DNA of 64,000 bases from Mitsuaria sp. PDC51 (GTDB lineage Bacteria > Pseudomonadota > Gammaproteobacteria > Burkholderiales > Burkholderiaceae_C): assembly GCF_900113225.1 (NCBI RefSeq), contig NZ_FOZE01000002.1, positions 496,001-560,000 on the forward strand, given 5' to 3'. Positions 45,859 through 54,198 of the stretch are shown in pieces. The notes beneath the pieces were generated by a model. That model did no database searches and was not told the DNA's origin. It was given only the letters and a program-made list of their open reading frames with translations. A program made the translations under genes and the position numbers. The stretch's first letter is position 1, and every line of letters begins with the position of its first letter.

Positions 45859-46377
45859 TCAGTTCAAAACAATGCGCAGGAATTGCGGATGCTGCGTCAG
45901 CGCATCCAGGTCCAGCACTTGCCAGCGCCGGCCCTGCCCGTCGCGCATGCGGGCAGGAGCGAAATCGGGATGGCCGGGCGCATCGGGCTCGGCCTGCAGT
46001 TGTTCGTCGCCGCGCAGCCCCAGCAGCTGGTCCACCAGCAGCGCGCAGTTGATGCCCAGGTCGGGATTGATCGACACCAGCCGGTGGGCCGACGTCATCG
46101 GGATCGGACCGCGCAGACCCAGGAAGGCCGCCAGGTCCACCACCGTGTGCAGCCCGCCGCGCAAGTTGGCCACACCCAGCATCCAAGGCTGCGTGTACGG
46201 CACCGCCTGAAGTGGGACTGGCGTGAAAATTTCGCCGGATTGCTTGAGCGGAAGCAGCAGGCCCAGGCCCGCGCACTCGACCGCCAGCCAGTTCGCGGCC
46301 TGGGGCGCCTCGCGCGCCGCCTGCATGCGCTGCGCCAGCCGTTGTTGAAGTTCGCGCAGCGCTTGCTTGTTGGCCAT
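45859..46377 (-). CDS. pilI: CheW-like adaptor PilI
   Basis: 172 residues. CheW domain linking PilJ to the ChpA kinase: LAVECAGLGLLLPLKQSGEIF, VPYTQPWMLGVANLRGGLHTVVDL (first 20 typical) and DLGINCALLVDQLLGLRG. Start ATG at 46377, four bases after the pilH stop. PilJ and ChpA follow. Confidence 0.93.
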   Translation of the reverse strand: MANKQALRELQQRLAQRMQAAREAPQAANWLAVECAGLGLLLPLKQSGEIFTPVPLQAVPYTQPWMLGVANLRGGLHTVVDLAAFLGLRGPIPMTSAHRLVSINPDLGINCALLVDQLLGLRGDEQLQAEPDAPGHPDFAPARMRDGQGRRWQVLDLDALTQHPQFLRIVLN

Positions 46378-46381
46378 GGTG

Positions 46382-46747
46382 TCAGCCCAGCGCCTTGATC
46401 TTGGCCAGCAGCTCGTCCGCCTTGACCGGCTTGACGACGTAGTCACGCGCGCCCTGGCGCATGCCCCAGACCTTGTCGGTCTCCTGGTTCTTGCTGGTGC
46501 ACATGATCACCGGCACGTCGGCGTAGCGCTCGTCGCGGGTGATGGCGCGGGTCAGCTGGAAGCCGTTCTGGCCGGGCATCACCACGTCCATGAGGATCAG
46601 GTCGGGCTTTTCCTCGGCCAGGCGCTTCATCGCCTCCTCGCCGTTCTCGGCGGTGCGGACGGTGAAGCCGCGCTTGGTCAGCAGGTCGCTCAGCGCGTGC
46701 AGTTCGGTCTTCGAATCGTCGACCAGCAGGATCTTGTGGATGGGCAT
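46382..46747 (-). CDS. pilH: Twitching motility response regulator PilH
   Basis: 121 residues, a single receiver domain. Acidic pair DDSKTE, phospho-Asp in LILMDVVMPGQNGF, CTSKNQETDKVWGMRQGA and the lysine of YVVKPVKADELL. In Pseudomonas PilH controls the retraction side of twitching and opposes PilG. 122 bases separate it from pilG. Confidence 0.93.
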   Translation of the reverse strand: MPIHKILLVDDSKTELHALSDLLTKRGFTVRTAENGEEAMKRLAEEKPDLILMDVVMPGQNGFQLTRAITRDERYADVPVIMCTSKNQETDKVWGMRQGARDYVVKPVKADELLAKIKALG

Positions 46748-46869
46748 GGGATCTCCCTCTCTCTCGGCTCGCGTCGATTCGCTTCGGGCAGTGCGTCGGT
46801 CGAGCCTGGGGTGAGCGTCGTTGGATGTCGGTGGAATGGGTCGTGGAATGCGGGGCGCCGTCCGGCCGG

Positions 46870-47265
46870 TCAGCCCGCCCGGCAGTGCTGTTGCACCGCC
46901 TGCAGCAGCTGGTCCTTCGTGAAGGGCTTCGTCAGGTAGTCCTGCGAGCCCACCATGCGGCCTCGCGCCTTGTCGAACAGGCCGTCCTTGGACGACAGCA
47001 TGATCACCGGCACCGACGCGAACTGCGGATTGCGCTTGATGATGGCGCAGGTCTGGTAGCCATCCAGGCGCGGCATCAGGATGTCGCAGAACACGAGGTC
47101 GGGCTGGTAATCGCTCAGCTTGGCCAGCGCATCGAAGCCGTCCTCGGCCAGCACGACTTCGTGCCCGCCCTGTTTCAGGAAGATCTCGGCGCTGCGGCGG
47201 ATCGTGTTGCTGTCGTCGATGACCAGCACCTTGGTCGCCGTGCGGGGGCTTGCGCTGGAATCCAA
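46870..47265 (-). CDS. pilG: Twitching motility response regulator PilG
   Basis: 131 residues, single receiver domain: VLVIDDSNTIRRSAEIFLKQ, phospho-Asp in LVFCDILMPRLDGYQ, MLSSKDGLFDKARGRMVGSQ and YLTKPFTKDQLL. PilG promotes pilus extension and cAMP signalling in Pseudomonas. There is no ATG before the domain; a TTG at 47265 with GGAG six bases upstream is the likely start. First gene of the pilGHIJ-chpA set. Confidence 0.93.
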   Translation of the reverse strand: MDSSASPRTATKVLVIDDSNTIRRSAEIFLKQGGHEVVLAEDGFDALAKLSDYQPDLVFCDILMPRLDGYQTCAIIKRNPQFASVPVIMLSSKDGLFDKARGRMVGSQDYLTKPFTKDQLLQAVQQHCRAG

Positions 47266-47360
47266 GCTCTTCTCCGTATTGTTCAGACGATGGTTGTCAG
47301 GGAAATTTCAGGCGCGCGACAGGCGCGACCGGATGGCTTCATCGAAGGGCGATGCGCGGG

Positions 47361-47552
47361 TCAGATCTGGACCATTTCGAAGTCCTCCTTGCGGGCACCG
47401 CATTCGGGACAGGTCCAGTTCATGTCGACATCCTCCCAGCGCGTGCCGGCGGCGATGCCGTGCTCAGGGTCGCCCGCAGCCTCGTCGTAGATCCAGCCGC
47501 AGATCAGGCACATCCAGGTCCTTGCTTCGCTCACGATGGGTTGACTTTGCAT
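47361..47552 (-). CDS. Rubredoxin
   Basis: 63 residues. Small iron protein with four cysteines in two pairs, CLICGWIYDEAAGDP and CPECGARKEDFEMV. It carries one electron; its partner here is not known. The ATG at 47552 is used; an adjacent in-frame GTG lies one codon earlier. Divergent from thiD, and 95 bases upstream of pilG. Rubredoxin beside thiD and hemL is a recurring order in Burkholderiales. Confidence 0.94.
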   Translation of the reverse strand: MQSQPIVSEARTWMCLICGWIYDEAAGDPEHGIAAGTRWEDVDMNWTCPECGARKEDFEMVQI

Positions 47553-47554
47553 CA

Positions 47555-47577
47555 CTACAATGATCGAAAGATTGTAG
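47555..47577. promoter_or_regulatory. Perfect dyad CTACAAT-N9-ATTGTAG between rubredoxin and thiD
   Basis: Seven-base arms at 47555-47561 and 47571-47577 with a nine-base spacer, two bases before the rubredoxin ATG. Each arm contains TACAAT, close to a -10 box, one on each strand; good -35 hexamers were not found. It could be an operator or overlapping divergent promoter elements. Confidence 0.5.
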
Positions 47578-47614
47578 CCACGCCCCCGGGCTGACCCGGG
47601 GGGCGGAAGTACCG

Positions 47615-47689
47615 ATGAAACAACAGTCGATAGCGGTCCTTCTTCACGTTATGCGCATCAGTTCACGGCTTCGCGCCAACCATCCATGA
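47615..47689 (+). CDS. Possible 24-codon leader ORF overlapping the thiD start
   Basis: ATG at 47615, TGA at 47687-47689; 24 residues beginning MKQQSIAVLLHVMRISSRL. The stop overlaps the thiD start codon by four bases (ATGA), the usual sign of translational coupling. A GGA lies seven bases upstream. Codon use (AAA, CAA, ATA, CTT CTT) is unlike the surrounding GC-rich genes. No homologue is recognised; it may be a regulatory leader peptide or chance. Confidence 0.35.
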   Translation: MKQQSIAVLLHVMRISSRLRANHP

Positions 47690-48645
47690 GCCGCCCAGAC
47701 CCGCACCAACCAGACCCCCAGGACGCCGCCGCGATCGATGACCAGGACTCGCCGCCGCCGGCCTGCGTGATGAGCTTCAATGCGTCGGACCCGAGCGGCG
47801 CGGGCGGCAGCGCCGGCGACGTGGCGACGATCGCCGCCATGGGCGCGCATGCGCTGCCGGTGGTGACCGCCATCGTGATGCGCGACACGGCCGAGGTCTT
47901 CGACCACCAGACGCTGGACGGCGACTGCATCGTCGAGCAGGCCCGCTCGATCCTCGAGGACGTGCCCGTCGCCGCCTGGAAGGTCGGCTTCCTGGGCAGC
48001 GCCGAGGGTGTCTCCTCGGTCGCCGAGGTCCTCTCCGACTACCCCGACGTGCCGCTGGTGGCCTACCTGCCGAGCATCTCCTGGCTGGACGAGGAACAGC
48101 AGCAGAGCTACCTGGACGCGTTCCGCGAGCTGGTGCTGCCGCAGACGCTGGTGCTGGTGGGCAACCAGAAGACGCTGATCGACTGCCTGCTGCCGGACTG
48201 GGACGCGGACCGCCCGGCCTCGCCGCGCGAACTGGCGGTTGCGGCGCAGCAGCACGGCGCCGCGCATGTGCTGGTGACCGGCATCCAGCTGCCCAACCAG
48301 TACATCGACAACGTCCTGGCGAATTCCCAGGGCGCGATCACCGGCGAGAAGTTCGAGCGTTTCGAGGCCAGCTTCGTCGGCGCCGGGGACACCCTGTCGG
48401 CCGCGCTGGCCGCCCTGCTGTCGGTCGGCTCGGAGCCGCACGACGCGGTCGGCGAGGCGCTCGCCTTCCTCGACCAGTCGCTGGAGGCGGGCTTCCGCCC
48501 CGGCATGGGCAACGTGGTGCCCGACCGCTTCTTCTGGGCGCTGCCACCCGGCGAGGAGGGCGAGGAAGGCGCCGAGACCGTGCCCGCCACCGACGAGATG
48601 ACGATCGACGAGCCGCCCAGCCGCGGCCCCCGCCGGATCCATTGA
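47686..48645 (+). CDS. thiD: Hydroxymethylpyrimidine/phosphomethylpyrimidine kinase
   Basis: 319 residues, longer than typical ThiD (about 265) because of Asp/Pro-rich N- and C-terminal tails. Phosphorylates HMP and HMP-P for thiamine synthesis. Ribokinase-fold motifs: [20 protein letters not shown] (substrate site) and [16 protein letters not shown] (GAGD catalytic Asp and anion hole). No TPP riboswitch was recognised upstream. It is followed by a strong terminator and hemL. Confidence 0.88.
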   Translation: MSRPDPHQPDPQDAAAIDDQDSPPPACVMSFNASDPSGAGGSAGDVATIAAMGAHALPVVTAIVMRDTAEVFDHQTLDGDCIVEQARSILEDVPVAAWKVGFLGSAEGVSSVAEVLSDYPDVPLVAYLPSISWLDEEQQQSYLDAFRELVLPQTLVLVGNQKTLIDCLLPDWDADRPASPRELAVAAQQHGAAHVLVTGIQLPNQYIDNVLANSQGAITGEKFERFEASFVGAGDTLSAALAALLSVGSEPHDAVGEALAFLDQSLEAGFRPGMGNVVPDRFFWALPPGEEGEEGAETVPATDEMTIDEPPSRGPRRIH

Positions 48646-48652
48646 GTCCCCC

Positions 48653-48684
48653 GAGGGCGCCCGCGCGGCGCCCTCCGTCTTTTC
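48653..48684 (+). terminator. Terminator after thiD
   Basis: Nine-base-pair stem GAGGGCGCC/GGCGCCCTC with a five-base loop, followed by CGTCTTTTC. It separates thiD from hemL. Confidence 0.85.
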
Positions 48685-48721
48685 CTGCATTGATGCGCCT
48701 CAGCAGTACCGGAATTCCGAT

Positions 48722-50008
48722 ATGAGCCAGAACGAGACCCTGTTCGCCCGCGCCCAGCGCGTCATTCCCGGCGGGGTGAACTCGCCGGTGCGCGCCTTCC
48801 GCGCGGTCGGCGGCACGCCGCGCTTCATCACCCGCGGCGAAGGCGCCCACATCGTGGACGCCGATGGCAGGCGTTACATCGACTACATCGGCTCCTGGGG
48901 CCCGATGATCCTGGGCCATGGCCATCCAGCGGTCGTCGAGGCGGTCCAGAAGGCCGTGCTGGAGGGCTTCTCCTTCGGCGCGCCGACCGAGCGCGAGGTC
49001 GAGCTGGCCGAGGAGATCCTGGCGCTGGTGCCCAGCTGCGAGCAGATCCGGCTGGTGAGCTCGGGCACCGAGGCAACGATGAGCGCCATCCGGCTGGCGC
49101 GCGGCGCGACGCAGCGCAGCAAGTTCATCAAGTTCGAGGGTTGCTACCACGGCCACACCGACGCGCTGCTGGTGAAGGCGGGCTCCGGCCTGGCGACCTT
49201 CGGCCATCCGACCTCGGCCGGCGTGCCCGAGGCCACGGCGCAGCACACCATCGTGCTGGAATACAACAACGTCGCGCAACTCGAGGAAGCGTTCGCGCTG
49301 CACGGCGCGGAGCTGGCCTGCGTGATCGTCGAGCCGATCGCCGGCAACATGAATTTCGTGCGCGCCAGCGTGCCCTTCATGACCCGGATGCGCGAGCTGT
49401 GCCGCCAGCACGGCGCCCTGCTGGTGCTGGACGAGGTGATGACCGGCTTCCGCGTCGGCCTGCGCAGCGCGCAGGGTGTCTATGCCGACCTGATCCCCGG
49501 CTTCGTGCCCGACATCAGCGTGTTCGGCAAGGTGATTGGCGGCGGCATGCCGCTGGCGGCCTTCGGCGCGAGCCGCGAGATCATGCGCCACCTGGCCCCG
49601 CTGGGCGGCGTGTACCAGGCGGGCACGCTGTCGGGCAACCCGGTGGCCACGGCCTGCGGCCTGGCGACGCTGCGCGAGATCAAGAAGCCCGGGTTCTTCG
49701 AGGCCCTGTCGACGCGCACGCGCCGGCTGGTGGACGGCCTGAAGAAGGTGGCGGCCGAAAACGGCGTGCCCTTCAGCGCGGACAGCGAAGGCGGCATGTT
49801 CGGCTTTTTCCTGCTCGCGGAGCTGCCGCAGAACTACACGACCGTGATGACGACGGACAAGGAGCGCTTCAACCGCTTCTTCCACGCGATGCTGGACGCC
49901 GGCGTATACCTGGCGCCGGCGCTGTACGAAGCCGGTTTCGTGTCCGCCGCGCACACCGACGCGGACATCGATGCGACGCTGGAGGCCGCCCGCCGCGCGC
50001 TGCGTTGA
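48722..50008 (+). CDS. hemL: Glutamate-1-semialdehyde 2,1-aminomutase
   Basis: 428 residues, normal. PLP enzyme that makes 5-aminolevulinate from glutamate-1-semialdehyde in the C5 heme pathway. N-terminal [28 protein letters not shown]-type motif ([17 protein letters not shown]) and PLP lysine Lys270 in [15 protein letters not shown]. It supplies heme, on which the oxidase of this window depends. Alone between a terminator and mpl. Confidence 0.97.
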   Translation: MSQNETLFARAQRVIPGGVNSPVRAFRAVGGTPRFITRGEGAHIVDADGRRYIDYIGSWGPMILGHGHPAVVEAVQKAVLEGFSFGAPTEREVELAEEILALVPSCEQIRLVSSGTEATMSAIRLARGATQRSKFIKFEGCYHGHTDALLVKAGSGLATFGHPTSAGVPEATAQHTIVLEYNNVAQLEEAFALHGAELACVIVEPIAGNMNFVRASVPFMTRMRELCRQHGALLVLDEVMTGFRVGLRSAQGVYADLIPGFVPDISVFGKVIGGGMPLAAFGASREIMRHLAPLGGVYQAGTLSGNPVATACGLATLREIKKPGFFEALSTRTRRLVDGLKKVAAENGVPFSADSEGGMFGFFLLAELPQNYTTVMTTDKERFNRFFHAMLDAGVYLAPALYEAGFVSAAHTDADIDATLEAARRALR

Positions 50009-50130
50009 GGGGCGGCGATGCCCCGGTGAGGCCGGCGTGGCAATTCCCGGGCCCGGTTTGTCGCACTCTTTTCAATCCGCGACAGGCATTACGCTTGCTT
50101 ACCGGTTGGTACAGCAGCTGAGAGACAGAC

Positions 50131-51495
50131 ATGCATATCCACATCCTGGGCATCTGCGGCACCTTCATGGGCGGCCTGGCGGCGCTCGCGCGCGAGGCGG
50201 GCCACACGGTGACCGGCTGCGACGCCAATGTCTATCCGCCGATGTCGACGCAGCTGGAAGCCTTGGGCATCGAGCTGATCCAAGGCTTCGGCGCGGAGCA
50301 ACTGGCGCTCAAGCCGGACCTGTTCGTCATCGGCAACGTGGTGACGCGCTCCTCCGAGGGGCGCTTCCCGCTGATGGAGGCGATCCTCGATGCCGGGCTG
50401 CCCTACACCAGCGGGCCGCAGTGGCTGGCTGAGCACGTGCTGCAAGGCAAGCATGTGATGGCGGTGGCCGGGACGCACGGCAAGACCTCGACGACCTCGA
50501 TGCTGACCTGGATCCTGGAATCTGCGGGCCTGGCGCCCGGCTTCCTGATCGGCGGCGTGCCGCAGAACTTCGGCGTGTCGGCTCGCCTGGGGGGCGGGAA
50601 GTACTTCGTGATCGAGGCCGACGAGTACGACACCGCCTTCTTCGACAAGCGCAGCAAGTTCGTCCACTACCGGCCGCGCACGGCGATCCTGAACAACCTC
50701 GAGCACGACCACGCGGACATCTTCCCGGACCTGGCCGCCATCGAGACCCAGTTCCACCACCTGGTGCGCACGGTGCCGCCGTCGGGCCGGCTGGTGGTGA
50801 ACGCGCGCGAGGACGCGCTGCAGCGGGTGCTGTCGCGCGGCTGCTGGAGCGAGGTCCAGCGCTTCGGCGCGCGCAAGGAGGAACCCGGCGCGCTGCGCGC
50901 CCGTGGCGAGCCGCAGTCCTTCGACGTGCTGCGCGGCAGCCTGAAGGTAGGCCACGTCACCTGGGAGCTGCTGGGCGAGCACAACCAGCTCAACGCGCTG
51001 GCGGCGATCGCCGCGGCGGAACATGTCGGCGTTGATCCCGAGCGGGCCGCCGAGGCGCTGGGCGGTTTCAGGAACGTGCGGCGCCGGCTGGAGCTGCGCG
51101 GCGAAGCCGGCGGGGTGAAGGTCTACGACGACTTCGCGCACCATCCGACGGCGATCCACACCACCATCGACGGCCTGCGCCGGCGCATCGCACCGCAGGA
51201 GCGCATCCTGGCGGTCTTCGAGCCGCGCTCCAACACGATGAAGCTGGGCACGATGAAGGCGCAGCTGCCCTGGGCGCTGGAGGAGGCGGACCTGAGCTTC
51301 TGCAACCAGGACGGCCTGAGCTGGGACGCGCGCGAGGCGCTGGCGCCGCTGGGCGAGCAGGGCCTGGTGGGCGCGGACGTCGAGGAACTGGTGGCGATGG
51401 TCCGGCGCGCGGCGCGGCCCGGCGACCATGTGCTGTGCATGAGCAACGGCGGCTTCGGGGGCATCCACGAAAAGCTGCTGGACGCGCTGAAGTAA
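50131..51495 (+). CDS. mpl: UDP-N-acetylmuramate:L-Ala-gamma-D-Glu-mDAP ligase
   Basis: 454 residues. Murein-recycling ligase that attaches the recovered tripeptide to UDP-MurNAc. Mur-ligase features: N-terminal HILGICGTFMGGLAALA, P-loop VAGTHGKTSTTSM, EADEYDTAFFDKRSKF and the C-terminal VYDDFAHHPTAIHTTI. A hairpin CGGGGTCC/GGACCCCG (51572-51592) without T-run lies between it and the next gene. Confidence 0.96.
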   Translation: MHIHILGICGTFMGGLAALAREAGHTVTGCDANVYPPMSTQLEALGIELIQGFGAEQLALKPDLFVIGNVVTRSSEGRFPLMEAILDAGLPYTSGPQWLAEHVLQGKHVMAVAGTHGKTSTTSMLTWILESAGLAPGFLIGGVPQNFGVSARLGGGKYFVIEADEYDTAFFDKRSKFVHYRPRTAILNNLEHDHADIFPDLAAIETQFHHLVRTVPPSGRLVVNAREDALQRVLSRGCWSEVQRFGARKEEPGALRARGEPQSFDVLRGSLKVGHVTWELLGEHNQLNALAAIAAAEHVGVDPERAAEALGGFRNVRRRLELRGEAGGVKVYDDFAHHPTAIHTTIDGLRRRIAPQERILAVFEPRSNTMKLGTMKAQLPWALEEADLSFCNQDGLSWDAREALAPLGEQGLVGADVEELVAMVRRAARPGDHVLCMSNGGFGGIHEKLLDALK

Positions 51496-51643
51496 ACCGG
51501 CGATCCTGCGCCGCGCGCGGCGACGCGCGCCCTGGCGAGCGATCGACAACGGTTCGATCCGCCGCCGATCCCGGGGTCCGGAGCGGACCCCGATCGACCG
51601 ACAGTCCCGATTGACCTCAATTCACGCGAGGAGCGACGACACG

Positions 51644-52720
51644 ATGAGTGGTCCTGGCAAGCTGGTGCCCGCGCTGCAGAACCGATCCTTCCTGTGCCTG
51701 CTGGCGCTGGTGACGGTGGCGTTCGGCTGGATCCTGTGGCCGATGCTGAGCGCGCTGCTGTGGGGGGTGGCGCTGGCCATCGTGTTCCAGCCGCTCTATC
51801 GCAAGTTGCTGCGCAAGACGCGCCGGCCGGGGCTGTCCTCGGGGCTGACCATCCTGGTGATCCTGCTGCTGGTGGTGCTGCCGCTGACCTACGTGATGGG
51901 CGCGCTGGTGCGCGAGGCGGCGGTGGTCTTCGAGATGGTCAAGTCGGGCCAGTTCAACTTCAACACCTACGTGGCGCAGGTCTACGCGGCATTGCCGTCG
52001 TGGCTGCTGGACGTGCTGGAGCGGCTGGGGCTGCACGACCTGGCCAACCTGCAGGAGAAGCTGGGCAGCGCGCTGAACCAGGGCAGCCAGTTCATGGCGA
52101 CCAAGGCGCTGGGTTTCGGCCAGGACACCTTCGACTTCCTGGTGAGCTTCTTCGTGATGCTCTACCTGCTCTATTTCCTGCTGCGCGACGGCGAGCAGCT
52201 GTCGGCGCGCATCCGCGACGCGCTGCCGCTGCAGGACTCCTACAAGCGCCAGCTCGGCGAGAAGTTCCGGACGGTGATCCGCGCGACGGTCAAGGGCAAC
52301 ATCGCGGTCGCGGCGCTGCAGGGCGCGCTGGGCGGTTTCGCGTTCTGGGCGCTGGGCATCCACGCGCCGGTGCTGTGGGCGGTGCTGATGGCCTTCCTGT
52401 CGCTGCTGCCGGCGGTGGGTGCGGCGCTGGTGTGGGCGCCGGTGGCGATTTATTTGCTGGCGACCGGCCACATCGCGTCGGGGGTCGGCCTGCTGCTGTT
52501 CGGCACCATCGTGATCGGCCTGGTGGACAACCTGCTGCGACCGCTGCTGGTGGGCAAGGACACGAAGATGCCGGACTACGTCGTGCTGCTGTCGACGCTG
52601 GGCGGCATGGCGGTGTTCGGCATCAACGGCTTCGTCATCGGCCCGCTGATCGCGGCGATGTTCATCGCGGTCTGGGACATCGTCGCGGCGGAGCGGCGGT
52701 ATCCGGTCGGGGATCATTGA
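51644..52720 (+). CDS. AI-2E/PerM family membrane transporter
   Basis: 358 residues with about seven or eight helices in the usual order of PerM/AI-2E proteins: an N-terminal helical pair, a long amphipathic region (FVSFFVMLYLLYFLLRDG follows it) and the C-terminal cluster ending in DNLLRPLLVGKDTKMPDYVVL. Family members export diverse substrates or sodium; the name AI-2E does not prove autoinducer transport. GAGGAG precedes the ATG at 51644. Confidence 0.9.
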   Translation: MSGPGKLVPALQNRSFLCLLALVTVAFGWILWPMLSALLWGVALAIVFQPLYRKLLRKTRRPGLSSGLTILVILLLVVLPLTYVMGALVREAAVVFEMVKSGQFNFNTYVAQVYAALPSWLLDVLERLGLHDLANLQEKLGSALNQGSQFMATKALGFGQDTFDFLVSFFVMLYLLYFLLRDGEQLSARIRDALPLQDSYKRQLGEKFRTVIRATVKGNIAVAALQGALGGFAFWALGIHAPVLWAVLMAFLSLLPAVGAALVWAPVAIYLLATGHIASGVGLLLFGTIVIGLVDNLLRPLLVGKDTKMPDYVVLLSTLGGMAVFGINGFVIGPLIAAMFIAVWDIVAAERRYPVGDH

Positions 52721-52922
52721 CCGGGCTTCACGGTCATGAACCGACGCCGTCTCAAACCGTTGGCCGCCAGAAGCCGCCGGTTCCTCGCGTCGAAGTGGAG
52801 ACAGTGACCAAGGTAAGGCGTCCATGCCGCCCGCGCAATCTAGAGTTCGGCATCCCATTCGCTTCATCGAAGGCGCAGAACGCGCGCCCGCAGGCAATAC
52901 GGAGATCGTCTCCTTGAGCACC

Positions 52923-53606
52923 ATGGCCACCCGTCCGGGTCCGCTTGGAATGGATTCGAATCCCGGCGTGATCGATCCGGGCACTTGCGCACGCACGCAG
53001 AATCGGCCTCCAGGACCGACCTGCGTGTTGAATCCAACCGAAGCGGAACGCAGTCAGCAGGCGCCCCCTCAGTCCACTCCGGCCAAGGAGAAGAGTGGCG
53101 CGTCATGGGTCAACAAGTTTCCGGGTAGCACAAGCACTGACGACCTCGATCCAGTCTTTCGCGACAAGGTGAAGAAGTTCCTGGCCGCGATCGCGGACGC
53201 TGGAGGGAGCGTGGCGATCGCCGCCACGTACAGACCGCGTGAGCGCGCTTACCTGATGCATTACAGCTCCAAGGTCTCGCGTGGCGACATCGAGGCCGCC
53301 AAGGTGCCGGCCATGGCCGGCGTCGACATCGAATGGGTGCACGCTTCCGAGGAAGCTTCGAAGAAGGCGGCTTCGGCCATGGCAAAAGCCTTCGGCATCG
53401 TTTACCCGCCAGCGCTGATCTCCCGGCATACCGAACGTTGCGCGATCGACATGACCGTTAGCGGCATCGTTGGAAAGAAGATCAAGAACGCTTCGAATGA
53501 AGAGGTCGAGATCAAGAAGCTCAGCGACCTGAATGCCGTGGGCGCGAGCTACGGCGTGAACAAGCTGGTCTCCGACCCTCCGCATTGGTCCGACGATGGT
53601 CACTAG
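52923..53606 (+). CDS. M15-type peptidoglycan peptidase without signal peptide (candidate effector)
   Basis: 227 residues from this ATG (other in-frame starts: TTG 52914, ATG 52824). The C-terminal half has the M15 metallopeptidase pattern: TYRPRERAYLMHY, SRHTERCAIDM (zinc ligands His169 and Asp176) and DPPHWSDDGH (His221), as in VanY/CwlK-like enzymes that cut peptidoglycan peptides. There is no signal peptide or membrane helix. The first 60 residues are Pro-rich with two PGP motifs (RPGPLG, PPGPTC). Lys-rich stretches and lower GC contrast with neighbours, suggesting recent gain. Its end overlaps the next gene by 11 bases. Family call is from motifs; the effector role is inference. Confidence 0.7.
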   Translation: MATRPGPLGMDSNPGVIDPGTCARTQNRPPGPTCVLNPTEAERSQQAPPQSTPAKEKSGASWVNKFPGSTSTDDLDPVFRDKVKKFLAAIADAGGSVAIAATYRPRERAYLMHYSSKVSRGDIEAAKVPAMAGVDIEWVHASEEASKKAASAMAKAFGIVYPPALISRHTERCAIDMTVSGIVGKKIKNASNEEVEIKKLSDLNAVGASYGVNKLVSDPPHWSDDGH

Positions 53607-54123
53607 ATTCCTGGCTCTCGCCCTCTCTCTAAGCGCATCGGCATGTGCCGCGACCGCGGGGGCGGACTTCGCGATCGTCAAGCTGGACGGATCTGGCGAG
53701 GCGCTGCTGGTCGCGGCCTCACCGATCGCTCCGGGCGCGACCGTCGCATTGGAGTACCCCGGTGCGGATCAACGTCCACGCTGCTGCCACCGCTTGCGCG
53801 CAGCGGAGCTCGTGGCGGTCGATTCGGCCGAGGTGCTCGCTTCGGACGAGCTTGGCGCGACCGCGCCCCGCGTCTACAAGGCCAAGGTCCCCTCGGCATG
53901 GGCCGACATGCCCTTCATCGGGATGGCCGCAGTCGGCTCGGACATCCGCCCGCAATCGCGCGCGGGACGGTTCGAGCTGACCGACAGCCGCGGCGCCACA
54001 CGCGCCGCCAGCTTGTGCACGAGCGCCGAGGGCGTGCATCTCATGGAAACCGAGCAAGGCCGATTGCGAACGCATCTCTACCTGTCGCTGGGCTACGAGA
54101 TTGAATCGCCCACCTGCCGGTGA
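53596..54123 (+). CDS. Secreted cysteine-containing protein, possible immunity partner
   Basis: 175 residues. A signal peptide is clear (about 1-23, hydrophobic LALALSLSASACAATAGA), so the product should reach the periplasm. The mature part has four cysteines (CC in RPRCCHRL, SLCTS and PTCR at the end) that could form two disulfides. No family is recognised. The start overlaps the end of the M15-type peptidase gene by 11 bases, implying coupled translation. A periplasmic partner to a peptidoglycan-cutting protein is consistent with an immunity function, which is not proven. Confidence 0.75.
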   Translation: MVTRFLALALSLSASACAATAGADFAIVKLDGSGEALLVAASPIAPGATVALEYPGADQRPRCCHRLRAAELVAVDSAEVLASDELGATAPRVYKAKVPSAWADMPFIGMAAVGSDIRPQSRAGRFELTDSRGATRAASLCTSAEGVHLMETEQGRLRTHLYLSLGYEIESPTCR

Positions 54124-54135
54124 GGAAGAATGAAA

Positions 54136-54157
54136 AAGGCCGGCTTTCGCCGGCCTT
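54136..54157. terminator. Terminator between the M15 pair and the zinc protease
   Basis: Nine-base-pair stem AAGGCCGGC/GCCGGCCTT with a TTTC loop. On the minus strand it is followed by TTTTT-type bases (CTTTTTC), making it a good terminator for the zinc protease; on the plus strand it follows the secreted-protein gene by 12 bases. Confidence 0.85.
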
Positions 54158-54198
54158 CGCGCTGATGACGAGGCGCGGTCGATGGACCGCGCCGGCGC

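Noticed and set aside
47556-47685. TPP riboswitch before thiD
   Set aside because: The conserved CTGAGA and ACCTGATC-type core elements were not found.
51611-51643. Upstream TTG extension of the PerM-type transporter
   Set aside because: The ATG at 51644 has a clear GAGGAG and gives the expected N-terminus.
52721-54135. Prophage remnant as source of the M15-type peptidase
   Set aside because: No holin, spanin, integrase, tail or attachment-site repeat is seen nearby, and the partner protein has a cleavable signal rather than holin-like helices. A lone endolysin origin cannot be excluded but is less supported.
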